DNA from: Clostridia bacterium
Lineage (GTDB): Bacteria > Bacillota > Clostridia > Christensenellales > Borkfalkiaceae
Assembly (NCBI GenBank): GCA_900770945.1
Contig: CAAGME010000050.1
Span: 1-13,501 of the forward strand
Length of the DNA stretch: 13,501 nt
Direction of reading: 5' to 3'
The translations under genes and the position numbers were made by a program. Below the pieces are notes generated by a model. That model saw nothing but the letters and a program-made list of their open reading frames with translations. It made no database searches and was not told the DNA's origin. The first letter of the stretch is position 1. Every line of letters begins with the position of its first letter. Of the stretch, positions 1-6,282 are shown in pieces.

Positions 1-187
1 GTCGATAAAAGGATAGACGAAATGCCGAATATCGTTTACTGAGATGTTCAACGGAATGTTCGAAGTGGTGGAACATGACTTTTCAAAAGACGACGCGCGG
101 CAATATATAAAACAGTTACAGTATTTTTTCAACGCCGGTTGGGATAAAATTTTAGGGCTTCCGTCCGATTGGACGTTGCCCGAATAA
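1..187 (+). pseudogene. TetR/AcrR-family regulator, 3' end, apparent frameshift
   Basis: This is the C-terminal part of a gene that starts left of the window. Bases 1-39 read VDKRIDEMPNIVY in frame 1 and then meet TGA at 40-42. One base later, frame 2 continues as EMFNGMFEVVEHDF and runs through FFNAGWDKILGLP to TAA at 185-187. The tail with FxxGWxxILG resembles the ligand-binding C terminus of TetR regulators that often sit beside ABC transporter pairs in Clostridia (recalled, not searched). Frame 2 has TAG at 14-16, so one uninterrupted frame is impossible. The gene therefore carries a one-base insertion near base 40, or the assembly contains an indel. Its likely job is control of the ABC operon downstream. 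Confidence 0.6.
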
Positions 188-202
188 TAAACTTGTTAAA
201 AA

Positions 203-223
203 GGGAAAGGAAATTCCTTTTTT
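203..223 (+). terminator. weak intrinsic terminator after the TetR gene
   Basis: AAAGG and CCTTT pair around AAATT, with possible G-U extension, followed by a run of T. The GC content of the stem is low, so the site may only be partial. Confidence 0.3.
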
Positions 224-233
224 ATATGCCATA

Positions 234-253
234 TTGTTAGACATTGCTAACAA
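234..253. promoter_or_regulatory. candidate DtxR iron box upstream of the ABC operon
   Basis: TTGTTAG (234-240) and CTAACAA (247-253) are perfect 7-base arms around ACATTG. The core GTTAG-N6-CTAAC resembles the inner part of DtxR/IdeR boxes, whose known consensus contains GTTAG and CTAAC half-sites. It lies 27 bp before the TTG start at 281. A related palindrome precedes the methyltransferase operon, and a DtxR-family gene lies between the two. I could not identify a convincing -35/-10 pair here. Confidence 0.55.
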
Positions 254-280
254 AAAAATCCAAACCAAGGAGATTTTACA

Positions 281-2068
281 TTGAAAAAACAATCGGATTT
301 ATCAAGACTTATGGAGTATGCGGGGAAGCATAAGTATTTCACTTACGCTTCGTGGGTGCTTGCCGCCCTTTCCGCGTTCGTCGCGCTTCTTCCGTTTATC
401 TATATATGGAAGATAGTAAAAGAGATGCTGGACGTCGCGCCGAATTTTTCGGAAGCAGTCGGGCTTGTAAAAAACGGCGTTATGGCAATGGTTTTTGCCG
501 TGGCGGCATTTTTAATTTACATATGCGCATTGCTTTGTTCGCATCTGGCGGCATTCAGAGTTGCGACTAATATGCGAATAATGGTTACGAAGCATATAGC
601 AAAACTTCCTCTTGGCTACGTCGATAGTTTCGGCAGCGGAAAACTAAGGAAAATAATAAACGACTCGACGGGCGCGACGGAAACATACCTTGCACATCAG
701 TTGCCGGACAAATATGCGGCGATCGCAACGCCGATAGGGCTACTTGCATTGCTGTTTATATTCGACTGGCGTTTGGGGCTTTTGAGCCTCGTTCCCGTAT
801 TTCTCGCATTTCTGATTATGTCTGCGATGACGGGCAAGCGCATGGCGGAAAAGATGAAACAGTATAATAACGCGCTCGAAAATATGTCCAACGAGGCGGT
901 AGAATACGTCCGCGGAATCCCCGTGGTGAAAACTTTCGGTCAGTCGGTGTATTCTTTCAAAAAATTCAAAGGCACGATCGACGAATACGAAAAGTGGGTA
1001 GTTTCGTATACCAAAGACTTACGCATTCCGATGATGTTTTACACGGCGGCGATCAACGGCGTATTCGCGTTTCTGATTGCGGGCGCGCTATGGTTTACGC
1101 ACGGCGGCGTTACGAGCGCGTTTTTGCTCAATCTTATTTTCTATATCGTAATCACGCCCGTCATTTCGCTTACGCTTACGAAAATTATGTATATGAGCGA
1201 AAATAATCTGATCGTCCGCGACGCGCTTGAAAGAATAGACGAAGTGCTGAACGCTTCGCCCGTACAAGAGAGCAAATCGCCCGAAACGCCGAAAGACGGC
1301 TCGATAGAACTCAGCGACGTGCGTTTTTCTTATGACGGTAAAAATGAGGTTATCCGCGGCGTATCAATGAATATCGGCGCGGGGCAATCGGTTGCTTTGG
1401 TCGGACCTTCGGGCAGCGGAAAATCTACGCTCGCAAGCCTTATGGCGCGGTTTTTCGACGTTCAAAGCGGCAGTATAAAAATCGGCGGAGCGGACGTTCG
1501 GGAGATAGAAAAGACGGAACTTGCAGATACCGTTTCGTTCGTGTTTCAAAATTCGCGCCTGATAAAGGCGAGTATTCTCGAAAACGTGAAGTTGGGCAGA
1601 CCGAACGCGACGGACGAAGAAGCGGTTGCCGCTCTTCACGCCGCGCAGTGCGACGATATAATCGAAAAAATGCCGCAGGGCGTAAATACGATTATCGGTA
1701 CGAAAGGCGTTTATCTTTCGGGCGGGGAGCAGCAGCGAATAGTAATCGCCCGCGCCGTGCTTAAAAATTCGCCGATTATCATTCTCGACGAGGCTACGGC
1801 GTTTGCCGATCCCGACAACGAAGTAAAGGTGCAAAAAGCGTTTTCTTCCCTTGCAAAAAACAAAACCGTGATTATGATTGCGCACAGGCTTTCTACCGTA
1901 GAAAACGCCGATTGTATTTACGTTATCGCCGACGGGCAAGTAAAAGAAAGCGGAAATTTCGGAAAACTTATCGAAAAGGACGGCTTGTTTGCGAAGATGT
2001 GGAAAGATTATTCGGCTTCGGTCGAATGGAAAGTTAAAAAGGAGGTAAGCGCAAATGGCAATGATTAA
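281..2068 (+). CDS. ABC transporter ATP-binding/permease, subunit 1 (IrtA/YbtP-like)
   Basis: This 595-residue half-transporter has a membrane domain at about residues 20-305 with roughly six helices, then an ATPase domain. Visible motifs are Walker A GPSGSGKST (375-383), Q-loop Q423, signature LSGGE (479-483), Walker B and catalytic glutamate ILDE (501-504), and H-loop H535. The D-loop reads AFADPDNE instead of the usual ASLD type, as remembered for IrtA/YbtP-type proteins. The start is TTG with AAGGAG at 267-272, 8 nt upstream; the next in-frame ATG (311) lacks such a site. The gene overlaps the next ABC gene by 14 nt, so the two probably form a heterodimer in the cytoplasmic membrane. Siderophore uptake is inferred from the DtxR neighbour and iron-box palindrome; drug or peptide export remains possible because of the TetR neighbour. 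Confidence 0.88.
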   Translation: MKKQSDLSRLMEYAGKHKYFTYASWVLAALSAFVALLPFIYIWKIVKEMLDVAPNFSEAVGLVKNGVMAMVFAVAAFLIYICALLCSHLAAFRVATNMRIMVTKHIAKLPLGYVDSFGSGKLRKIINDSTGATETYLAHQLPDKYAAIATPIGLLALLFIFDWRLGLLSLVPVFLAFLIMSAMTGKRMAEKMKQYNNALENMSNEAVEYVRGIPVVKTFGQSVYSFKKFKGTIDEYEKWVVSYTKDLRIPMMFYTAAINGVFAFLIAGALWFTHGGVTSAFLLNLIFYIVITPVISLTLTKIMYMSENNLIVRDALERIDEVLNASPVQESKSPETPKDGSIELSDVRFSYDGKNEVIRGVSMNIGAGQSVALVGPSGSGKSTLASLMARFFDVQSGSIKIGGADVREIEKTELADTVSFVFQNSRLIKASILENVKLGRPNATDEEAVAALHAAQCDDIIEKMPQGVNTIIGTKGVYLSGGEQQRIVIARAVLKNSPIIILDEATAFADPDNEVKVQKAFSSLAKNKTVIMIAHRLSTVENADCIYVIADGQVKESGNFGKLIEKDGLFAKMWKDYSASVEWKVKKEVSANGND

Positions 2069-3794
2069 AGTCATACAAAGGAAAACGGCTTCGTCCGAAA
2101 ACGGCGCGAAAGGGCTTGTAAAAGGAATAATTGCGTGTGCGTTTCAGAACATTGCGTTTATGCTGCCGACGAGTTTATTGTATTTTCTCGTTGCCGATAT
2201 GTTGAGCGGCGGCGTTACGGGCGGAAGAATCCGATTTTACGTCGGCGGTATCGCCGTGTGTTTCGCACTGATTCTTCTTACCACTTGGTTTCAATATAAC
2301 AATACTTATTTCACGACTTACGAAGAGAGCGGAAAAAGAAGGCTTAGTTTAGCCGAACGCTTGCGCAAATTGCCGCTGTCCTTTTTCGGGAAAAGGGACC
2401 TTGCCGACCTTACGAGTACGATTATGGCGGATTGCGAAGTGCTTGAAAAGACTTGTTCGCACTTTATTCCGGGGCTTTTCGGCTCGCTTATATCTACAAC
2501 GATTATCTCGGTCGGGTTGTTTGCGTTCGATTGGCGAATGGCTCTTGCCGCACTGTGGGTTATCCCCGTTTCAGTTCTTATCGTACTTTTAAGTTATAAA
2601 ATTCAGGACAAAACGCAGGCAAAGACGATGGCGGCAAAAATGGCTTGCGCCGACGGTATACAGGAATACGTCGAAACGGTACGCGATTTGAAAGCCAACA
2701 ATGCCGAAAAAAATTACCTGAAAGGGCTTAGCGGAAAAATAAAAAACGTGGAAAAGCAGAATCTCAAAGCCGAACTCACAAACGCCGTGTTCGTAACGGG
2801 TGCCGGAATGGTATTAAAGCTTGGCATTGCTTCGGTTGCGATCGTCGGCGCGGCGCTTCTTGTGAACGGCAGTTTAAGCGCGCTTACGTTCTTTATGTTT
2901 TTGCTTGTCGCTTCGCGCCTGTACGATCCGATGCAAGCCGCGCTTCAAAACCTCGCGGCGATTATCGCAATGCGCACGAACGTTGCGAGAATGAACGAAA
3001 TTCTCGATTATCCTATTCAGACGGGAAGCGAAACGCTCACGAATAACGGCTACGATATAGAATTTAATCACGTCGGATTTTCTTATAACACCGGCGAAAC
3101 CGTGCTTGATGACGTTTCGTTTACGGCAAAACAAGGCGAAGTAACGGCTTTAATCGGTCCTTCCGGTGGCGGGAAAACAACAGTTTCGCGGCTTGCCGCA
3201 AGATTTTGGGATAACGAGACGGGTAAAATCACCGTGGGCGGTATGGATATATCGAAAATCGATCCCGAAAAATTGATGAGCCTTTATTCGATTGTTTTTC
3301 AGGACGTAACGCTGTTCGATAATACGATTATGGAAAACATCCGACTCGGAAAGAAAGGCGCGACGGACGAAGAAGTTCTGGCGGCGGCTCGGCTTGCAAA
3401 CGTGGATGAGTTTGCCGAAAAATTACCCGACAAATGGAATACGAATATCGGAGAAAACGGCTCGGAACTTTCGGGCGGAGAACGCCAACGCATATCCATT
3501 GCCCGCGCGTTTTTGAAAGACGCGCCCGTTATTCTTCTCGACGAGGCGACGGCAAGTTTAGACGTGGAAAACGAAACGCTTATTCAGACCGCGCTTTCAA
3601 GGCTTATCAAAAATAAAACCGTGCTGGTTATCGCGCACCGAATGAGAACGGTCGCGGGAGCTGATAAAATCATGGTTTTGGCTGACGGCGTCGTGGCGGA
3701 GCAGGGGACTCCCGACGAACTATATAGTAAAAACGGCATTTACACCCGTATGGTCGATTTGCAATCGGCAAGCGGAAAGTGGAAAATTAAATAA
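2055..3794 (+). CDS. ABC transporter ATP-binding/permease, subunit 2 (IrtB/YbtQ-like)
   Basis: This is the partner half-transporter of 579 residues. Membrane segments lie at about 24-50, 60-80, 143-183 and 246-292, followed by a canonical ATPase. Motifs are Walker A GPSGGGKTT (368-376), Q416, signature LSGGE (472-476), Walker B ILLDE (493-497), D-loop ASLD (500-503) and H528. Unlike subunit 1, its D-loop is standard. ATG 2055 is preceded by GGAGG (2041-2045) at 9 nt, inside the end of the upstream gene, so translational coupling is likely; a second ATG at 2061 is possible but spaced less well. No periplasmic binding protein gene is visible, as expected for exporter-fold importers of the IrtAB/YbtPQ class, but also for an exporter. 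Confidence 0.88.
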   Translation: MAMIKVIQRKTASSENGAKGLVKGIIACAFQNIAFMLPTSLLYFLVADMLSGGVTGGRIRFYVGGIAVCFALILLTTWFQYNNTYFTTYEESGKRRLSLAERLRKLPLSFFGKRDLADLTSTIMADCEVLEKTCSHFIPGLFGSLISTTIISVGLFAFDWRMALAALWVIPVSVLIVLLSYKIQDKTQAKTMAAKMACADGIQEYVETVRDLKANNAEKNYLKGLSGKIKNVEKQNLKAELTNAVFVTGAGMVLKLGIASVAIVGAALLVNGSLSALTFFMFLLVASRLYDPMQAALQNLAAIIAMRTNVARMNEILDYPIQTGSETLTNNGYDIEFNHVGFSYNTGETVLDDVSFTAKQGEVTALIGPSGGGKTTVSRLAARFWDNETGKITVGGMDISKIDPEKLMSLYSIVFQDVTLFDNTIMENIRLGKKGATDEEVLAAARLANVDEFAEKLPDKWNTNIGENGSELSGGERQRISIARAFLKDAPVILLDEATASLDVENETLIQTALSRLIKNKTVLVIAHRMRTVAGADKIMVLADGVVAEQGTPDELYSKNGIYTRMVDLQSASGKWKIK

Positions 3795-3825
3795 CCGTGG
3801 CGCGATCCGGAGAAAAAACCGACTT

Positions 3826-3845
3826 AAAATCCGGACGGGATTTTT
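3826..3845 (+). terminator. intrinsic terminator of the ABC operon
   Basis: AAAATCC (3826-3832) pairs with GGATTTT (3838-3844) around a 5-nt loop and runs into a T-rich stretch. It lies 31 bp after the second ABC gene and just before the dtxR promoter. Confidence 0.55.
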
Positions 3846-3847
3846 GA

Positions 3848-3876
3848 TTGCTTTTTTTAAGACGACGTGATATAAT
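3848..3876 (+). promoter_or_regulatory. promoter of the DtxR-family gene
   Basis: TTGCTT (3848-3853), a 17-bp spacer, then TATAAT (3871-3876) with an extended TG motif (3868-3869). No TTAG/CTAA palindrome is seen here, so autoregulation through that site is not evident. Confidence 0.7.
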
Positions 3877-3900
3877 ATGTAAAAAGCGCGGGAGAAAAAT

Positions 3901-4263
3901 ATGGTAGACAACGAATCGCAGGAAATGTATCTCGAAACGATACTTAAATTAAAAAAGAAAAATGGCTGTGTGCGTGCGATAGACATCGCCGTAGAACTCG
4001 GTTATTCCAAGCCGAGCGTTTCCCGCGCCGTGGGAATAATGAAAAAAGACGGCTTTATTGTAGTGCATGCCGACGGACTTATAGACTTTACCGAAACGGG
4101 TAAGGATAAAGCCGAAAATATTTTTTCTCGTCATAAATCGCTGACTCAAGCCCTTGTCGTGATGGGACTTTCGCCCGAGGCGGCGGAAGAAAACGCCTGC
4201 CGCGTGGAACACGTTATCACCGAAGAAGCGTTCGAGGCTATCAAAAAATATTTTAACGTGTAA
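3901..4263 (+). CDS. DtxR-family iron-dependent transcriptional repressor
   Basis: The 120-residue protein has an N-terminal winged helix-turn-helix (about 20-60, with the recognition segment near SKPSVSRAV) and a short metal-binding/dimerisation domain. By alignment from memory with Corynebacterium DtxR, the primary Fe ligands M10, C102, E105 and H106 correspond to M9, C100, E103 and H104. The Mn sensor MntR has Glu where this protein has C100, so an Fe(II) sensor is favoured. Of the ancillary site only H78 is clear; T82 and E96 replace Glu and His. No C-terminal SH3 domain is present. GGGAG (3890-3894) lies 6 nt before ATG. It sits between the ABC pair and the methyltransferase, both preceded by iron-box-like palindromes, and probably represses them when iron is sufficient. 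Confidence 0.85.
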   Translation: MVDNESQEMYLETILKLKKKNGCVRAIDIAVELGYSKPSVSRAVGIMKKDGFIVVHADGLIDFTETGKDKAENIFSRHKSLTQALVVMGLSPEAAEENACRVEHVITEEAFEAIKKYFNV

Positions 4264-4280
4264 ATACAAAAAAAATTTTA

Positions 4281-4310
4281 GTCAACCGCTAACTTCCGGT
4301 TGACTTTTAT
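4281..4310 (+). terminator. terminator of the DtxR-family gene
   Basis: GTCAACCG (4281-4288) pairs with CGGTTGAC (4297-4304) around an 8-nt loop, followed by TTTTATTTT. The right arm also contains the -35 hexamer of the next promoter. Confidence 0.7.
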
Positions 4311-4328
4311 TTTGTATATGAGTATAAT
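4300..4328 (+). promoter_or_regulatory. promoter of the remnant regulator/methyltransferase operon
   Basis: TTGACT (4300-4305), a 17-bp spacer and TATAAT (4323-4328) give a near-consensus sigma-A promoter. The -35 lies in the right arm of the preceding terminator hairpin. A transcript starting near 4335 would have about 130 nt of leader before the ATG at 4469, containing both TTAG/CTAA palindromes. Confidence 0.75.
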
Positions 4329-4369
4329 TTTTATAGGCTTTAAGAAAAGCCGTTAATTTTTGCGCAAGA

Positions 4370-4385
4370 GTTAGCCTTAACTAAT
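4370..4385. promoter_or_regulatory. degenerate TTAG-N6-CTAA iron-box-like site
   Basis: GTTAGCCTTAACTAAT keeps the TTAG and CTAA outer half-sites with the same 6-nt spacing as the two better copies, but the centre is not symmetric. Confidence 0.3.
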
Positions 4386-4426
4386 CGCTTCTGTGTAAGC
4401 ATGGCGCAATTTATTTTTCGGAAATA

Positions 4427-4442
4427 GTTAGCGTTCGCTAAC
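4427..4442. promoter_or_regulatory. candidate DtxR iron box before the methyltransferase operon
   Basis: GTTAGCGTTCGCTAAC is a perfect palindrome with 7-base arms around TT. The outer bases are the same as in the site at 236-251. It lies 26 bp before the ATG at 4469. Confidence 0.55.
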
Positions 4443-4468
4443 CAAATAAAACGGATGGTGAGTTACAT

Positions 4469-4606
4469 ATGAGTTCGTCGGAATTAAGATATCTGATAGC
4501 GGCAAACGACCTTGCCAAAGAGCTGCCGTCGGTCAAACAGACCGATATAGCAAACAGGCTTCACGTAACAAAGGTGAGTGCGTATATAGTGAATAATAGG
4601 AGGTAA
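4469..4606 (+). pseudogene. truncated DtxR/MarR-like HTH regulator or leader ORF
   Basis: A 45-codon ORF starts SSSELRYLIAANDLAKE and continues with TDIANRLHVTKVSAY, a clear winged-HTH beginning like that of metal-dependent regulators. The homology stops there; the last residues, IVNNRR, look unrelated, and no dimerisation or metal-binding domain follows. The final Arg-Arg codons (AGG AGG, 4598-4603) double as the ribosome binding site of the methyltransferase, whose ATG follows the stop by 2 nt. The gene is most simply the front end of a second regulator deleted on its 3' side. It may persist because its translation is coupled to the next gene. It cannot act as a full repressor. Confidence 0.55.
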
Positions 4607-4608
4607 AT

Positions 4609-5220
4609 ATGAGCTTTTTTGAAAATACACGAAAGCCACAAGGTTTCGGCGGAAGAATAATGGTGAAAATGATGAACAGCGGTCATAGTAAGTTGGCAAA
4701 GTGGGGCTTTACCAAAATTTACACAAAGTCAGAATCTAAGGTATTGGATATCGGTTGTGGCGGTGGGGCAAATATTGCTAACTGGCTAAGAAAATGTTCA
4801 ACAGGGCATGTGACAGGTATAGACTATTCTAAGGTCAGCGTAGAGGAATCGGAAAAACTAAACGCTATCGCAATCAAGCAAGGCAAGTGTGATATCGTTT
4901 ATGGCGACGTATCGTCTATGCCGTTTGACAATGAGTCTTTTGATTGTGTTTCCGCTTTTGAAACGGTATATTTTTGGGCAGACCTCGAAAAATGCTTTAC
5001 AGAGGTTCGCCGTGTTATGAAAAACGGCGCCACATTCCTTATATGCAACGAGAGCGATGGAACAAATCCCAAGGACGAAAAATGGGCAAAAAAAATAGGC
5101 GGAATGAAAATCTACAATGAAAGGCAACTTCGCACAATGCTGGAAAAAGTTGGATTTTGTGATATTAAGAGTTTTGCAGATGCTAAAAAGCATTGGCTGT
5201 GCATTGTTGCGAATAAATAA
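4609..5220 (+). CDS. class I SAM-dependent methyltransferase
   Basis: The 203-residue protein has the Rossmann-fold SAM motif VLDIGCGGGAN at 45-55, an acidic loop after strand 2 (GIDYS), a VYGDVSSMPF segment for adenine binding, and the ETVYFW/EVRRVMK pattern of UbiE-like small-molecule methyltransferases. Its opening MSFFENTRKPQGFGG and ending KKHWLCIVA match, from memory, a clostridial family found beside ABC transporter pairs and metal regulators. The substrate is unknown. AGGAGG (4598-4603) lies 5 nt upstream. It shares the 4300-4328 promoter and the iron-box-like sites with the truncated regulator. Its A/T-rich codon choice differs by eye from the CGN/GCG-rich ABC genes, which could mean separate acquisition. 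Confidence 0.85.
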   Translation: MSFFENTRKPQGFGGRIMVKMMNSGHSKLAKWGFTKIYTKSESKVLDIGCGGGANIANWLRKCSTGHVTGIDYSKVSVEESEKLNAIAIKQGKCDIVYGDVSSMPFDNESFDCVSAFETVYFWADLEKCFTEVRRVMKNGATFLICNESDGTNPKDEKWAKKIGGMKIYNERQLRTMLEKVGFCDIKSFADAKKHWLCIVANK

Positions 5221-5491
5221 GAGGCAGGTTGTTTTATAGGAGAAATATATAAAATCCTAAAATAATGTAAATAAGTTATAAAACCAAAACGCACCTCAAA
5301 AGACAATAGATAAATTTGGTATATCGTGACCGTTAACGATGTTCCTTTATGGCAGAGACAGAAAATTGTTGTCGAGCGCAACTTTCAAGAGATTCATAAT
5401 ATTATAAGGGTGTAAATAAAAAAGTGCAGAAAACAACCCTCCTGCATTTAATGGTAAAACTTACATTTCACGCAAAACGACGCCGTATAGA
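5221..5491. other. gene-poor spacer after the methyltransferase
   Basis: I see no convincing gene. A 33-codon open stretch (5314-5415) has no ribosome site and no recognisable motif. A weak hairpin TGCAG/CTGCA (5425-5446, 12-nt loop) precedes TTTA and could be a poor terminator. Confidence 0.5.
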
Positions 5492-5520
5492 TTGCAAAAT
5501 GCGATAGGATATGGTATAAT
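5492..5520 (+). promoter_or_regulatory. strong extended -10 promoter
   Basis: TTGCAA (5492-5497), a 17-bp spacer and TATAAT (5515-5520) with TG at 5512-5513. It should start transcription near 5527, but the nearest plausible ribosome site and coding frame lie over 300 bp downstream. Confidence 0.65.
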
Positions 5521-5526
5521 ATAACT

Positions 5527-5885
5527 ATAAAAATAAAGAAAGCGGTTGAAAAACCGAACGGAAAAGAAGCGGGTACCCGCTTCTGCTTGGCACGAAGAGG
5601 CAAGCAGAAGCACATACTATTCATTTATTAGCAAGAAAAAAAAGAGGCTTAATTTACAGGCAAAAGACGGACAGACAAGATATAATAATCAACAAACAAG
5701 CAAGCGGAGCAAGGCGATTGCTCCCGACACGTGCAGACAGAAAGACACGGCAACTTATGCAGAAACGCACCGACTAATCTACGCCCCGAATAGAGCGCAA
5801 AAAGCGGCGAACGTCTTTGCGAGGTTTCGCCAAAGGAAAGAAGTTTGCGAAAGATCGGGAACAATGCCTTGTTTTTTGTTGTTTG
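5527..5885 (+). ncRNA. candidate structured RNA or long structured leader
   Basis: This A-rich stretch follows a good promoter and holds several exact hairpins. CGGTT-GAAA-AACCG (5543-5556) has a GNRA-type loop. AGAAGCGGGTACCCGCTTCT (5565-5584) is a perfect palindrome. GCTTCTGCTTG (5579-5589) pairs with CAAGCAGAAGC (5601-5611), competing with that palindrome for 5579-5584. GGAGCAA-GGCGA-TTGCTCC lies at 5706-5724, a bulged stem at 5815-5835, and AACAA-TGCC-TTGTT at 5860-5873 followed by TTTTGTTGTTTG, a weak terminator-like end. No known RNA family was recognised. The alternative is decayed coding sequence: a 117-codon open frame from TTG 5546 exists but is highly basic and lacks a ribosome site. 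The two ends are guesses. Confidence 0.3.
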
Positions 5886-6255
5886 CAGCGTTATTGTAGA
5901 AATAACTTATCCGTTCGATAAGGATAACCGCTACGGGACTACTTTACAGGAAAGTAGAGTTTCCATCATAAAGGGCATCACCGGCATAAATGTACAGGTT
6001 GCGGAGAAAAATTCGCTTTTGCCGAACATATCGGCGGTGTTGCGACTTGCATTGAAAAAGCAATCTGTACCGTTTGCGGCGGTAAGTACGGCAGTTTATG
6101 CAAACGCCCCATATGAAGGGCTTTCGGGCGGAGCGATTGCGGGTATCGTCGTAGGTAGCGTTGCATTTGTGAGCTTGGGTTACTTTGCTCTGCGTTGGTT
6201 CGTCAACAAAGAGAAATCCTTTCCCGACTTGTTTGAAGTATTCAAGAAAAAATAA
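5845..6255 (+). CDS. hypothetical membrane-anchored protein, probably partial
   Basis: The frame is open from 5794 to TAA at 6253-6255. The first possible start with a weak purine-rich site is TTG 5845, giving 136 residues. The product has a short hydrophobic stretch (ALFFVVCSVIVEI, about 8-20), a middle soluble part, then a glycine-rich transmembrane helix (about 97-118, GGAIAGIVVGSVAFVSLGYF) and a basic, presumably cytoplasmic tail ending in KKK. That architecture is usual for the C-terminal anchor of a larger surface protein, so the N-terminal part may be lost. I do not recognise the family. The rhodanese lipoprotein gene starts 27 bp downstream with its own ribosome site, so the two are probably co-transcribed. 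Confidence 0.4.
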   Translation: MRKIGNNALFFVVCSVIVEITYPFDKDNRYGTTLQESRVSIIKGITGINVQVAEKNSLLPNISAVLRLALKKQSVPFAAVSTAVYANAPYEGLSGGAIAGIVVGSVAFVSLGYFALRWFVNKEKSFPDLFEVFKKK

Positions 6256-6282
6256 TAAAAGTAAAAAACGGAGGTTTTCGTT

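Noticed and set aside
1364..2074. 236-codon minus-strand ORF
   Set aside because: Lies wholly antisense to the conserved ATPase domain of the first ABC gene.
5314..5415. 33-codon open stretch (contains VNDVPLWQRQK)
   Set aside because: No start signals or recognisable domain; too short to separate from chance.
5546..5899. 117-codon ORF from TTG
   Set aside because: Very basic, low-complexity product, no ribosome site, unusual composition; more likely non-coding or decayed sequence.
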